A stretch of 16,622 nucleotides of DNA from an uncultured Campylobacter sp. GTDB lineage: Bacteria; Campylobacterota; Campylobacteria; Campylobacterales; Campylobacteraceae. The translations under genes and the position numbers were made by a program. Below the pieces are notes generated by a model. The model saw only the letters and a list, made by a program, of their open reading frames with translations, was not told the DNA's origin and did no database searches. The DNA lies in the NCBI RefSeq assembly GCF_937996225.1, contig NZ_CALKTC010000058.1:1-16622 (forward strand), in the 5' to 3' direction. This document shows, in pieces, positions 1 to 7,737 of this stretch; the stretch's first letter is position 1; every line of letters begins with the position of its first letter.

Positions 1-57
1 ATACGAAGGAGTTCTATCATATTTTATTAAAGATGATAAGAGAGAATCCGCTTAAGT

Positions 58-561
58 TTAATTGAGCCTTCTTTTTTCTAGCTTATTTCTAGGGCGGATA
101 TAGCCGTTAACATATACGCCGTCCATTTCGACTACGCCTTGAAACGGTCTTGAACTATCATAATCCATTAAGCTTTCGCGAATTTTATGGAGTAATACCC
201 ATGCGGTTTTGTATTGAACGTCTAAGTCGCGAGATAGTTGCAGTGCTGAAATTCCTTTCGCGGCGTTAACGAATATCGCAATGGCGGCAAGTATAGTCTG
301 AAGCGGTAGTTTATGCCCATGAAAGACCGTGCCGCTTGTAACGCTAAAGAAGCTAGCACACTCCTTACATTTAAACTGCTTTCGAGAGGCTATGAAGTAA
401 ATTTTGCCGCCACTACCGCAGCAAGGACACACGGGCTTACCCTTGGTTTCAAACCAACGAACTTGCCTAAAAGCCGCGATAGCTTGAAAGTCATTCATTC
501 TTGCGATTTTAATAAGAGATAGCTTGCGAGCTTCAGCCGATAGTAAAAAGTGTTGTGCCAT
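58..561 (-). pseudogene. IS1595-family transposase, 3'-truncated
   Basis: The 167-residue product matches the N-terminal half of IS1595 (ISXO2-like) DDE transposases, which are usually about 300 residues. Visible parts: the opening MAQHFLLSAEAR typical of the family; a zinc ribbon with C45-x2-C48 and C65-x2-C68; a helix-turn-helix around residues 105-130 (LSRDLDVQYKTAW); and the first catalytic Asp, D147, in VEMDGVYV. The frame stops 20 residues after that Asp, so the rest of the DDE fold is missing. Another in-frame stop follows at 52-54, and neither remaining frame of 1-57 is recognisably transposase. A ribosome binding site GGAAG lies six bases before the ATG, so the start looks original. 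I infer an inactive insertion-sequence remnant. The family call is secure; whether the truncated protein is made is unknown. Confidence 0.8.
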
Positions 562-712
562 ATCTACTTCCTATATTATTATATAGTTATTATACATATA
601 TATGTATTAAAATTATCTTAATTTACTACATAATAATGTAATAAAATTCTAGCTATATATATTTTTTAAGAAATATTAGCTATACTTATGCTATTGAATA
701 AATTTTGAAGGT
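562..712. promoter_or_regulatory. Divergent AT-rich promoter region between the transposase remnant and the XRE gene
   Basis: This 150-bp region is almost entirely A/T. It holds a direct repeat TAGCTATA at 650-657 and 677-684 (27-bp period) and a small inverted repeat TACAT-AATA-ATGTA near 627-640. A plausible -10 for the rightward gene is TATACT at 681-686, overlapping the second repeat copy. An XRE-type protein made just downstream could bind these repeats to control itself and the divergent gene; that is inference. Confidence 0.35.
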
Positions 713-718
713 ATGAAA

Positions 719-970
719 ATGAAGTTGGCTCATGTTTTATATAAAATCCACAAGCTTATTGAAGCCAAAGAGCTGCAATCTATTACGCAAAAAGAAATGG
801 CAAGACGTTTAAGTGTTTCTGAGCGCACTTACATAGAGTGGCTTAGAGAAACCAATGAGCCCATAGCAATGAAAGCTATTTTAGATATGCTTTCACAGCT
901 TAACGATGATGATATTGTAAGAATTGTTAGAACTTGGGGGAAACAGCTAGAAAAGACGAGTAGCCACTAA
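719..970 (+). CDS. Small XRE/Cro-type helix-turn-helix regulator
   Basis: A predicted DNA-binding protein of 83 residues. The helix-turn-helix covers roughly residues 23-45 (ITQKEMARRLSVSERTYIEW), with the ITQKEMA...VSERTYIEWLR pattern of the lambda Cro/CI-XRE fold. The rest is short flanking helices with no effector or protease domain. I chose ATG 719 over ATG 713 because the Shine-Dalgarno GAAGG at 707-711 is 7 bases from 719 but only 1 base from 713. It diverges from the transposase remnant and ends about 85 bp before the promoter of the R-M operon. It might act as a controller (C) protein for those genes, but the distance and an intervening gene relic argue against that. Alternatively it is a leftover island or phage regulator acting at its own promoter. 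Confidence 0.75.
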   Translation: MKLAHVLYKIHKLIEAKELQSITQKEMARRLSVSERTYIEWLRETNEPIAMKAILDMLSQLNDDDIVRIVRTWGKQLEKTSSH

Positions 971-980
971 AAGATTGGAG

Positions 981-997
981 TGCAAACAGCGTTTGCA
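981..997. other. Perfect 7-bp hairpin after the XRE gene
   Basis: TGCAAAC-AGC-GTTTGCA begins 10 bases after the XRE stop codon. There is no T-run after it on either strand, so it is at best a weak terminator or an mRNA 3'-end stabiliser. Confidence 0.3.
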
Positions 998-1054
998 GCA
1001 AAATACCAAAGAAGCAAATGAGAAATTAAATATATAAAATATGATACAATAAAA

Positions 1055-1063
1055 TGATATAAT
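1055..1063 (+). promoter_or_regulatory. Extended -10 promoter of the R-M operon
   Basis: TGATATAAT is a perfect extended -10 (TGnTATAAT) in very AT-rich DNA with no clear -35, the usual form of vegetative promoters in Campylobacter. It points rightward into the gene fragment at 1093 and the methyltransferase genes. No other equally good promoter was seen before 1317. Confidence 0.5.
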
Positions 1064-1092
1064 TGTAAAGAATAAAAATTGGATAAATTTAG

Positions 1093-1315
1093 GCTCAAGA
1101 TAAGTTAAAAAACTTCAAAGGAATTTTTAACTATGATCCTGCCGATGAAAATAAGTATATAGTTCGTTCTCTAATTTCAGAAAAGAAATTTCGTGAAATT
1201 CAAACAGATTACATGGTTTATGACATATGCTTCATATGGCGAATTTATAAGGTCAACCGTACTTATAGAAATAACAAAGGTCATTGCTAATAATGAACAG
1301 AAGAAGGATAAATGA
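1093..1315 (+). pseudogene. Frameshifted 3' fragment of an unrecognised gene preceding the R-M operon
   Basis: One frame (1093-1281) is open without a start codon and reads protein-like sequence such as NFKGIFNYDPADENKYIVRS. A +1 shift near 1213-1222 leads into a second open frame, MTYASYGEFIRSTVLIEITK, whose TGA at 1313-1315 sits one base before the methyltransferase ATG at 1317. Together they look like about 70 residues of the C-terminus of a gene once translationally coupled to the methyltransferase. I do not recognise the family; a lost R-M partner or controller is possible but unproven. Alternatively the second frame alone (ATG 1220, 31 residues) is a leader peptide that couples translation. 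Confidence 0.35.
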
Positions 1316-1316
1316 G

Positions 1317-2765
1317 ATGGATTTAGGACAAGTATTTACAAGACTTCCAGTCGCAAGATATATGACCTCTCTCTTTTCTATAAATAAAGAGTCTAAAATC
1401 CTTGATCCTTGTTTCGGAGAAGGAGCTTTTCTCTCTGCTTTGGCAAATGATGGTTGGAACCACATTGATGGATATGAAATAGACTCAGCCCTGTATGAAA
1501 AATGCAAGAATAAATATCAGAAATATAAATTAAAAAATGAAGATTTTTTGTCATCTAAACAAGATCACCAGTATGACGGAGTTATCATGAACCCCCCATA
1601 TGTTAGACAAGAGAAAATAAATGAATTATCACAGCTTGGTGTCAGCAAAGGCATCTTGTCATCAAATTCTATTTTCTCATGTTTGCCAACAACTGCGAAC
1701 CTATACATGTATTTCATTATAAAAGCAATTTCTGTTTTGAAAAAAAATGGTGAATTGATAGTAATATTTCCTGGAAGTTGGCTATTCGCAAAAAATGGTG
1801 ATCGTTTTAGAGAAATTTTGCATAAAAGCTGTGTTATTGATCGTCAAATAAATATCTCTGGTGACGTCTTTGAAAAGGCTACTCTTGTTGATGTTATTAT
1901 TCTTAAATTAAGAAAAACACAAGAAAAACAGAAGTTGATTATTCCAGAGTATGTAAAATTAATAAATAATACTTTTGTACCCATTGTTAGAGAAACTAAG
2001 AATCTTCATATTGGCTTTACTAAAAAATTTAAGGATATTGGCAACATTCGTAGAGGCTTGACAACTGGATGCAATTCTGTGTTTATTAATCCCACTATCG
2101 ATTGTAATAAAGAATATACAAAGGAGATTATATCATCACCTAAGCAAGTGAATGGATATACAACTGATAATGCGGTGTATGACAAGCTATTAATTGTGAG
2201 TCACAATGATCTTCAAGATGCAAGTATAGACGATTACTTTAGATTTTGGAGAGATAAGATTTTAAAAGAGAATAAACCAAAAACCCTTGTTACAAAAATT
2301 AATAAGGGTTATGAATGGTATAGGTTAAACCTTTTTGAGTGCGACGGTATAATATTCAGTTATTTTGTAAGAAACGACATGAAGTTCATTATTAATAAAT
2401 CTGGAAAAATTATTCGAGACAATTTCTATATTGTCTATCCTGCTATTGATGAATTTGTGTGCTTTGCCTTACTAAATAATTACTATACATTTTACCAATT
2501 GGAATGCTCTGGGAAAAAATATGGAGCTGGATTATTAAAATTACAGCGATATGACTTAGAAAACCTAAGCTTTCCAGATTTTTTTGCCTTTTCAAAGGAG
2601 GATGTGGCTATTCTAAAGACTTTAACAAAAGAACTCATTGATACTGGCTCAAGAAAAATTATATCGGAAATAACCAAGGTGCTTTCCAGCTATTCAGATA
2701 TAAGTTTCGAAGAAATTTCAACTGAATACGATAAAATAGTTGCAAGCAGACTGGAGAATGTGTAA
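1317..2765 (+). CDS. N6-adenine DNA methyltransferase (Eco57I/TaqI-like, gamma type)
   Basis: The enzyme should transfer a methyl group from S-adenosylmethionine to adenine N6 in a specific DNA site, protecting it from the partner nuclease. In the 482-residue product: the family-typical opening MDLGQVFTRLPVARYM; motif I DPCFGEGAF at residues 30-38; the catalytic motif IV NPPY at 92-95; and, from about residue 225, a TaqI-like specificity region (FKDIGNIRRGLTTGCNSVF). Start choice: AGAAGGA at 1302-1308 is ideally spaced from ATG 1317, the protein family begins here, and an upstream frame ends one base before it. TTG 1284 or ATG 1293 would add 11 or 8 residues. Its TAA is directly followed by the ATG of the C5 methyltransferase, so the two are co-translated. 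Codon use and composition differ from the core genes at the right end, suggesting acquisition. Confidence 0.9.
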   Translation: MDLGQVFTRLPVARYMTSLFSINKESKILDPCFGEGAFLSALANDGWNHIDGYEIDSALYEKCKNKYQKYKLKNEDFLSSKQDHQYDGVIMNPPYVRQEKINELSQLGVSKGILSSNSIFSCLPTTANLYMYFIIKAISVLKKNGELIVIFPGSWLFAKNGDRFREILHKSCVIDRQINISGDVFEKATLVDVIILKLRKTQEKQKLIIPEYVKLINNTFVPIVRETKNLHIGFTKKFKDIGNIRRGLTTGCNSVFINPTIDCNKEYTKEIISSPKQVNGYTTDNAVYDKLLIVSHNDLQDASIDDYFRFWRDKILKENKPKTLVTKINKGYEWYRLNLFECDGIIFSYFVRNDMKFIINKSGKIIRDNFYIVYPAIDEFVCFALLNNYYTFYQLECSGKKYGAGLLKLQRYDLENLSFPDFFAFSKEDVAILKTLTKELIDTGSRKIISEITKVLSSYSDISFEEISTEYDKIVASRLENV

Positions 2766-3845
2766 ATGCCAAATATTGTTAGCTTGTTTTCAGGCGGTGG
2801 TGGGCTTGATTTAGGATTTATCAATGCTGGCTATAAAATATTATGGGCTATTGATAACAATGAAAACGCCGTCAAAACTTATAAAAAAAATATTGGTGAC
2901 CATATTAAGTATGCCGATATAAGTAAAGTGGGGATAAAGGACATTCCTCATGCAGATATTATTATTGGTGGGCCGCCTTGCCAATCCTTTTCTCTTGCTG
3001 GAATGAGAAATGTAGAAGATGCCAGAGGGCAACTTATTTGGCAATATATGAAAATTCTGAAAGAAGTTCAGCCCAAAGCCTTTGTCTTTGAAAATGTAAC
3101 CGGACTTTTATCTGCAAAAAATTCAAGTGGTGTAAAAATTATAAATCAGCTCAAGACCGCATTTAAGGAAATTGGATACAATATTGAAATACAGGTTATG
3201 AATGCAGCAGACTATGGCGTACCTCAAAGAAGGCGCAGGGTTATAATTGTTGGACTCAAAAACGGATATTTTACTTTTCCTACTCCAACTCACGGAGATT
3301 CCAATAAAGGCTTAATTCCGTATATAAGCGTCAAGCAGGCTTTGGATGATTTGGGTATGCCTATAAATGATGAAAATGAGGTTGTAGAGTATAAATGTCC
3401 GCCACAAAATAAATATCAGCAAGAGATGCGATCAGAAGATCGTGTAACGGAACATTTTATGCCAAAGATGAGTGAATTGGACAAATATATTTGCTCATAT
3501 GTCAAACCTGGAGGAAATTATAATGATATTCCAAAGGATGTTCCATCAGAAAGGATTAGAAGACTAAAGCAAGAAGGAGGGCATACTACTTGTTATGGTC
3601 GTATGCTGCCTGATGAACCATCATATACTATTAACACATATTTCAATCGACCTAATGTTGGATGCAATATCCACTATAGTCAGGACAGATTGATAACAGT
3701 AAGAGAAGCGTTACGTTTACAATCCTTCCCAGATTCATATCAGATTATTTCCAGTAGCAAACAAGGAAGGAATTTGATTGTTGGAAATGCCGTTCCACCG
3801 TTACTCGCTGAGGTAATTGCAAGAGAATTAAAAAAATATTTGTGA
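2766..3845 (+). CDS. C5-cytosine DNA methyltransferase
   Basis: A full-length 359-residue m5C methyltransferase with all signature motifs in order: motif I LFSGGGGLDLGF (7-18), motif IV GGPPCQSFS with catalytic Cys72, motif VI ENV (109-111), motif VIII QRRRRV (154-159), a variable target-recognition region around 200-305 (including YGRMLPDEPSYTINTYF), motif IX RLITVREALRLQSFP and motif X GNAVPP (340-345). It starts immediately after the stop of the adenine methyltransferase, with no gap, and its TGA is followed after 9 bases by the nuclease gene. Systems with asymmetric sites often carry one methyltransferase per strand, one m6A and one m5C; that pairing is my inference here. An orphan role is unlikely given the tight packing. 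The recognition site cannot be read from sequence. Confidence 0.95.
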   Translation: MPNIVSLFSGGGGLDLGFINAGYKILWAIDNNENAVKTYKKNIGDHIKYADISKVGIKDIPHADIIIGGPPCQSFSLAGMRNVEDARGQLIWQYMKILKEVQPKAFVFENVTGLLSAKNSSGVKIINQLKTAFKEIGYNIEIQVMNAADYGVPQRRRRVIIVGLKNGYFTFPTPTHGDSNKGLIPYISVKQALDDLGMPINDENEVVEYKCPPQNKYQQEMRSEDRVTEHFMPKMSELDKYICSYVKPGGNYNDIPKDVPSERIRRLKQEGGHTTCYGRMLPDEPSYTINTYFNRPNVGCNIHYSQDRLITVREALRLQSFPDSYQIISSSKQGRNLIVGNAVPPLLAEVIARELKKYL

Positions 3846-3854
3846 GGAAAGTTC

Positions 3855-6398
3855 GTGATTAATTACAATGATTCAGAAGTGGGCGTATATCATCCTATAT
3901 GTGAAAATGCCCTTAATGAGGCACTTAGGCTCCTTGGACGAGAGAGAAATTATCGAGTTGTACACCATCGATACACTGGATCTTTAGAGATGGATTTTGT
4001 TATTGAAAATATCACAACTCACAAGTATCTCTGTGTTATTGAGGTTAAAAGAACGCCTGCGGCGATTAACAGTACTAGGTATCAATTCCAAGCAATGTCA
4101 TATGTTCAGAGTAATGTAGGTCTAACGGAGAAACCTTATTATATTCTGACTAATCTCGAAAGGGCTATTTTATTTAGATACGATAGTGCGAGACAACGTA
4201 CTTATCAACAGATGCTCCAGCCAGGTCTTTCAATTATAGGTGATTTTCAGTCTTTTGTTGACGAGAACGCTCTATGCGATGCCCTTTCTATCTATTTTAA
4301 AGATACAATTAATGCTATATTAACGGATAATTATAGCTATTTTTTGACTTTAGATAATTTTGTTGATGAAATTGAACCTGTCAGATGGGATTATCCAAAA
4401 TGGAAAAGTAATCTCGCTTTGATGCTATATGAATATATTCGAGGTTCGTTCCAATATGTTGGGAGGAATGATCTTCACGACATTCGTGTATTTCATGGAA
4501 ATATTCAGCAAATATGCAATGAGGGTAGTCGTGTTGATTTTGCTGGGATTTTTAATTATTGCGCTACATTATTTGATCCTACGGTTACCGTCGGAAATAC
4601 CTTGCTTACCGAACTTTTTAATTATGGCAATCAAAATGTAACGGGAGACTTAATAGCCGACACTTTGCACCAAATAGTATCAGCAGGGCATGAGCATGAG
4701 GGAGAGGTTCCTACTGATTTGGAGTTGGCTAAGATTGTTGCAATCCTTGCACATAGTGTTAGCGGTGATTTAAACACAACTGATTGTACTTGCGATCCCG
4801 CCGCAGGAAGTGGAAATCTGATTAGTTCTGCGATTTCAGTATATAACCTCAGGTCAAATCAGATAATTGCTAATGATTCTAATCAACAGCTTTTGGAACT
4901 CCTCTCTTTAAGACTTGGATTGAATTTTGCTAGTAGCATAAATGTTAATGTTGCACCTAATATTACATGTCATGATATTTCGGATTTGGATCCCACATAT
5001 TTTTCAAACACTAAAGTTTTACTTGTAAATCCCCCTTTTGTTGCTGGGATAAATTGTATCACCCGTAAGCAATCTCTTTATCAAGCAATACAAAGAATTA
5101 CAGAAGAGGAAGCAATAACCAATATAGGACAGATGCCATTAGAAGCGGTGTTTCTGGAACTGTTGACAGAATTGTTACCCGAAGATACTACTATCGCTTG
5201 TGTTTTCCCAAAGACGCATTTGATTGCTCGTGGAAATGAAGCAGTTATAATTCGTAGATTACTTATGTCCAAATTTGGATTGAAAAAGATTTTTATCTAT
5301 CCAGGTGCTGGAATTTTTGAGGATGTTACAAAAAATACTTGTGTGCTTATCGGTTCTATAAAAAGATTAAATGAAAATATTGACATAATAACAAGTATGG
5401 ACAACATTCCCGATATTGATGCGGATGCTTTTAAGGCTGCGTTGAGTAGAAATCTTGCCAATTGTTTTACAACAATTATTCCTGGGATAGAGGGAAAGAC
5501 AGTTAACAGAACAACTCTTATTAATATCTTAGAAGATGGCTGGCGAGAGCTTAATATAGATATGATAGATTCAATATCATTTGTTCAATCAGAATTGGCA
5601 TCATCTTTCAAATTGATTCAAATGGATACCTATAATTTTTCTGTGAAAAGAGGAGGAATAGGAAATAATGGAGGAAGTGATCTGCTTTTCTTTGATTCTA
5701 ATCCTTCACTTTTCAATAGCTACAACGAACTTGTGAATTTAGGATTGGGTTTGCGTAATGCACGCATTGATACTGTGGATATACAAGGTGGAGATAGTAA
5801 ATTTTTGGATTCTTCGATAAACACTCCGGAGATTATAGATTCAATTTTAAGAGACTATGTATCTTTACCAATCAATACAGGCAGACAGACGAGAAATTCA
5901 AAAACTATTCTAGAGTGGAAACGCATACTAGAACGTGAAAGTAGAGGTGCTTTTCCAGGAAACACTGTATTAATTCCTCGTGCTATAAGAACAAAAGGAA
6001 GAGCATATTATTCTAGAGAATGCCTTTTTGTTTCCACTAATTTCGTGGTATGCAATATGGCTAATATAGAGCAGGCAATTCTTCTATCGTCCTGGATGAC
6101 TACTATATTTTATCAACTGATATGTGAGGTTTCTTCCAAGGATGAGGTGGGAATGCGAAAGATGGAGGTGAAAGATATTCTTACCACATTAGTTCCAAAC
6201 TTCTGCACCCTCTCCGATACATTATATACAAGCATTCAAGCTGAGCTATCAAATATTTCCTTCTTGGAGCTTAAAAATCCTATTATAAGAGATATAGATC
6301 GTATTTGGGCTACAGAGTTATTTGGGGAAGACGCTGATGATAAGTTGAATGAAGCATCAAGGCTTCTTGCATTTTTAGCAAATAGACGTGATGTGTAA
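3855..6398 (+). CDS. Single-chain restriction-modification protein (type IIG-like: nuclease + N6-adenine methyltransferase + specificity region)
   Basis: This 847-residue protein combines three parts. Residues about 1-110 resemble HsdR N-terminal nucleases of the PD-(D/E)XK type: D47, then E63-V-K65 in LCVIEVKRTP, then a QxxxY motif at Q79-Y83. Residues about 220-500 are an HsdM-like adenine methyltransferase with motif I DPAAGSGN (314-321) and catalytic NPPF (392-395). Residues about 575-847 resemble one half of a type I specificity subunit (VKRGG near 597; NTVLIPRAIR near 703; MEVKDILTTLVP near 770). Such proteins cut and methylate at sites set by the C-terminal domain. All visible catalytic residues are present. 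The start is GTG 3855, preceded by GAGGAAA at 3844-3850 that overlaps the previous stop codon; no in-frame ATG fits as well. It is the last gene of the operon. The subtype is inferred from architecture. Confidence 0.85.
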   Translation: MINYNDSEVGVYHPICENALNEALRLLGRERNYRVVHHRYTGSLEMDFVIENITTHKYLCVIEVKRTPAAINSTRYQFQAMSYVQSNVGLTEKPYYILTNLERAILFRYDSARQRTYQQMLQPGLSIIGDFQSFVDENALCDALSIYFKDTINAILTDNYSYFLTLDNFVDEIEPVRWDYPKWKSNLALMLYEYIRGSFQYVGRNDLHDIRVFHGNIQQICNEGSRVDFAGIFNYCATLFDPTVTVGNTLLTELFNYGNQNVTGDLIADTLHQIVSAGHEHEGEVPTDLELAKIVAILAHSVSGDLNTTDCTCDPAAGSGNLISSAISVYNLRSNQIIANDSNQQLLELLSLRLGLNFASSINVNVAPNITCHDISDLDPTYFSNTKVLLVNPPFVAGINCITRKQSLYQAIQRITEEEAITNIGQMPLEAVFLELLTELLPEDTTIACVFPKTHLIARGNEAVIIRRLLMSKFGLKKIFIYPGAGIFEDVTKNTCVLIGSIKRLNENIDIITSMDNIPDIDADAFKAALSRNLANCFTTIIPGIEGKTVNRTTLINILEDGWRELNIDMIDSISFVQSELASSFKLIQMDTYNFSVKRGGIGNNGGSDLLFFDSNPSLFNSYNELVNLGLGLRNARIDTVDIQGGDSKFLDSSINTPEIIDSILRDYVSLPINTGRQTRNSKTILEWKRILERESRGAFPGNTVLIPRAIRTKGRAYYSRECLFVSTNFVVCNMANIEQAILLSSWMTTIFYQLICEVSSKDEVGMRKMEVKDILTTLVPNFCTLSDTLYTSIQAELSNISFLELKNPIIRDIDRIWATELFGEDADDKLNEASRLLAFLANRRDV

Positions 6399-6422
6399 CG
6401 ATTCTTTAAATAAGGCTAATAA

Positions 6423-6468
6423 AAAACCCCTATCGTATTCTGCTAAAATTGACAAGAGGTTTTATAGG
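6423..6468 (+). terminator. Possible terminator of the R-M operon
   Basis: Starting 25 bases after the last stop codon, AAAACCCCT (6423-6431) can pair with AGAGGTTTT (6455-6463) with one mismatch, and CCTAT (6429-6433) with ATAGG (6464-6468) as an alternative. The loop is long and there is no separate T-run, so this is weak. Confidence 0.3.
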
Positions 6469-6792
6469 TATTAAAACATAGTCGCAACTAAAAATCCACT
6501 TAATTTTCATTGAACTCAAAAATTATTCAATATAAATTCTTATGGGTATTTATTAGAACGCAATAAACCGTTGTTATAGCTTTAAAAATAATAAACTTTT
6601 GTAAAAATTTTAGGTGCAGTTACTACATAATACTGATAATATCCCCACAAGCGATAAAAATATATTAAGATCAATACTACTTATAATATAGTACTAGGCA
6701 AAAAATACTCCTGAAAGAAATAAATAAAAGTTTATCCTATCCACTTAGATATAGAAAATTTCATCTATACAATAACACCCCTACAAGGAATA

Positions 6793-6880
6793 ATCGCAAC
6801 GGCGGTAGCAGACGAGCAAAGCTCCGCTAGCGACGAGCGAATCAGCCCCGTAACCTTTAACGGAGGCGCTACCTCCACGC
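6793..6880. repeat. GC-rich structured patch with internal repeats
   Basis: In surrounding DNA that is very A/T-rich, this short patch is clearly G/C-rich. It has the direct repeat GACGAGC at 6811-6817 and 6832-6838 (21-bp period) and a perfect hairpin GGAGG-CGCTA-CCTCC at 6862-6876. Both strands have an open frame through it, without a convincing start. It may be a small dispersed repeat or a fragment of RNA-coding or protein-coding DNA; I cannot tell which. Confidence 0.3.
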
Positions 6881-7026
6881 GGCTTTTCAGATAGTCCCCT
6901 TTTTAAATTTAATGCACTTAGGCAATAAATAAAACGAAGAAGAAGGCTATCTAGGGAAAAAACTCTAGGGGCAAAAAGACGTTACATCTTTAGAATTTAG
7001 TTAAAACAGAAGCTTTTTAGATTAAT

Positions 7027-7045
7027 GTGCGAAGCTATAACGCAC
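7027..7045. other. Hairpin GTGCG/CGCAC
   Basis: GTGCG (7027-7031), a 9-base loop and CGCAC (7041-7045), followed 9 bases later by a T5 run. It could be a weak rightward terminator. Confidence 0.25.
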
Positions 7046-7103
7046 CTCTGCGATTTTTCTTATTACCCCAAACCGCCAGCGGGGAACTAAAGATTAAGAA
7101 TGC

Positions 7104-7125
7104 TTGATAAGCTAAAGCTTATCAA
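7104..7125. other. Perfect 9-bp inverted repeat
   Basis: TTGATAAGC (7104-7112), loop TAAA, GCTTATCAA (7117-7125). There is no T-run after it on either strand. It may be an operator-like palindrome or a hairpin in a transcript. Confidence 0.35.
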
Positions 7126-7180
7126 TAAAAACATTACCGATAACGTAACCCATCGAAAAACCGTAATATATAAACTTTAA

Positions 7181-7211
7181 AGGCTACTTCAAAAAGCCTA
7201 AAGGCTTTTTT
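7181..7211. terminator. Bidirectional Rho-independent terminator with a competing upstream arm
   Basis: AAAAAGCCT (7191-7199), loop AA, AGGCTTTTTT (7202-7211): a compact stem with a T-run on either strand, the classic intrinsic terminator. A further AGGCT at 7181-7185 is identical to the 3' arm and can pair with the same AGCCT (7195-7199), so two hairpins are mutually exclusive, as in attenuators. Confidence 0.5.
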
Positions 7212-7248
7212 AACATATAAAACATTCTCTTTCCTTAGTAAAAACATT

Positions 7249-7274
7249 ATAAGGTATTTCAAAAAATACCTTAT
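7249..7274. other. Perfect 10-bp inverted repeat
   Basis: ATAAGGTATT (7249-7258), loop TCAAAA, AATACCTTAT (7265-7274). It lies 38 bp after the terminator-like hairpin and shares the TTCAAAAA word with it (7188 onward and 7258 onward), so the two may be diverged copies of one structured unit. Confidence 0.35.
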
Positions 7275-7518
7275 GAAAACAATATAGCTGAAAAACAAAA
7301 AAATGATATGAGCTGCTTTAAAAGACAGAGGTTGTTTTTTTAATGAACCTGGGTCTAAAGGCAATGAAGGAACCTGGTAAACCTAAGATTATAAAGGTAA
7401 AATAAGCTCATGAGAGCTGGAGAGCAATGAAGCACAACCTACAAACCGATCATTAAAAGATATGAAAGCTAATATGTATATGCAAGAAATTACTAGTAAA
7501 AAGCGTAGAGGTAAAAAA

Positions 7519-7623
7519 ATGGAAATACTTCAGAATTTATATAATCTATCGCGGCCTTATCCTCGCAAGCACTCGCCTTCAGTATTAAAAATGCGAGCGC
7601 TTCGAAAGAAAGCAATACGCTAA
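7519..7623 (+). CDS. Putative basic micro-ORF, 34 residues
   Basis: ATG 7519 is preceded by TAGAGG at 7506-7511 with 7 bases of spacing, and encodes a Lys/Arg-rich peptide beginning MEILQNLYNLSRPYPRK. An in-frame ATG at 7462 would extend it to 54 residues. The family is not recognised. It could be a remnant of a longer basic DNA-binding protein or chance; the good ribosome binding site is the only support. Confidence 0.2.
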   Translation: MEILQNLYNLSRPYPRKHSPSVLKMRALRKKAIR

Positions 7624-7707
7624 AATGAGGATGAGCGCTTAGGAAAGGAGTAGTAATAAAGTAATATACAAAAAGAGGAAGTAAGCGCTTTTTTGAAGAA
7701 AATAAAG

Positions 7708-7737
7708 ATAGCTTACACGTTAATTACGGTAAGCTAT
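7708..7737 (-). terminator. Hairpin, possible terminator for the leftward integrase transcript
   Basis: ATAGCTTAC (7708-7716) pairs perfectly with GTAAGCTAT (7729-7737), and the 12-base loop contains a further CGT/ACG pair. On the minus strand it is followed by a T-rich stretch (CTTTATTTTCTT), so it may end transcription of the integrase and the small ORF beyond it. Confidence 0.35.

Noticed and set aside
1..57. Continuation of the IS1595 transposase in another frame
   Set aside because: None of the three minus-strand frames reads like the rest of the DDE domain, and all carry stops.
719..970. Controller (C) protein of the R-M system
   Set aside because: The fold is compatible, but a hairpin, a separate promoter and a gene relic lie between it and the operon, and no C-box-like sites were seen near 1055.
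1740..2890. A8 runs in both stand-alone methyltransferase genes (1740-1747 and 2883-2890) as phase-variation tracts
   Set aside because: Runs of this length are expected by chance in Lys/Asn-rich AT-rich genes, and Campylobacter switching tracts are usually longer and G/C.
7134..7364. 76-residue leftward frame in the relic zone
   Set aside because: It crosses the terminator hairpin and the 10-bp dyad, has no good ribosome binding site, and its sequence is explained by A/T-rich hairpins.
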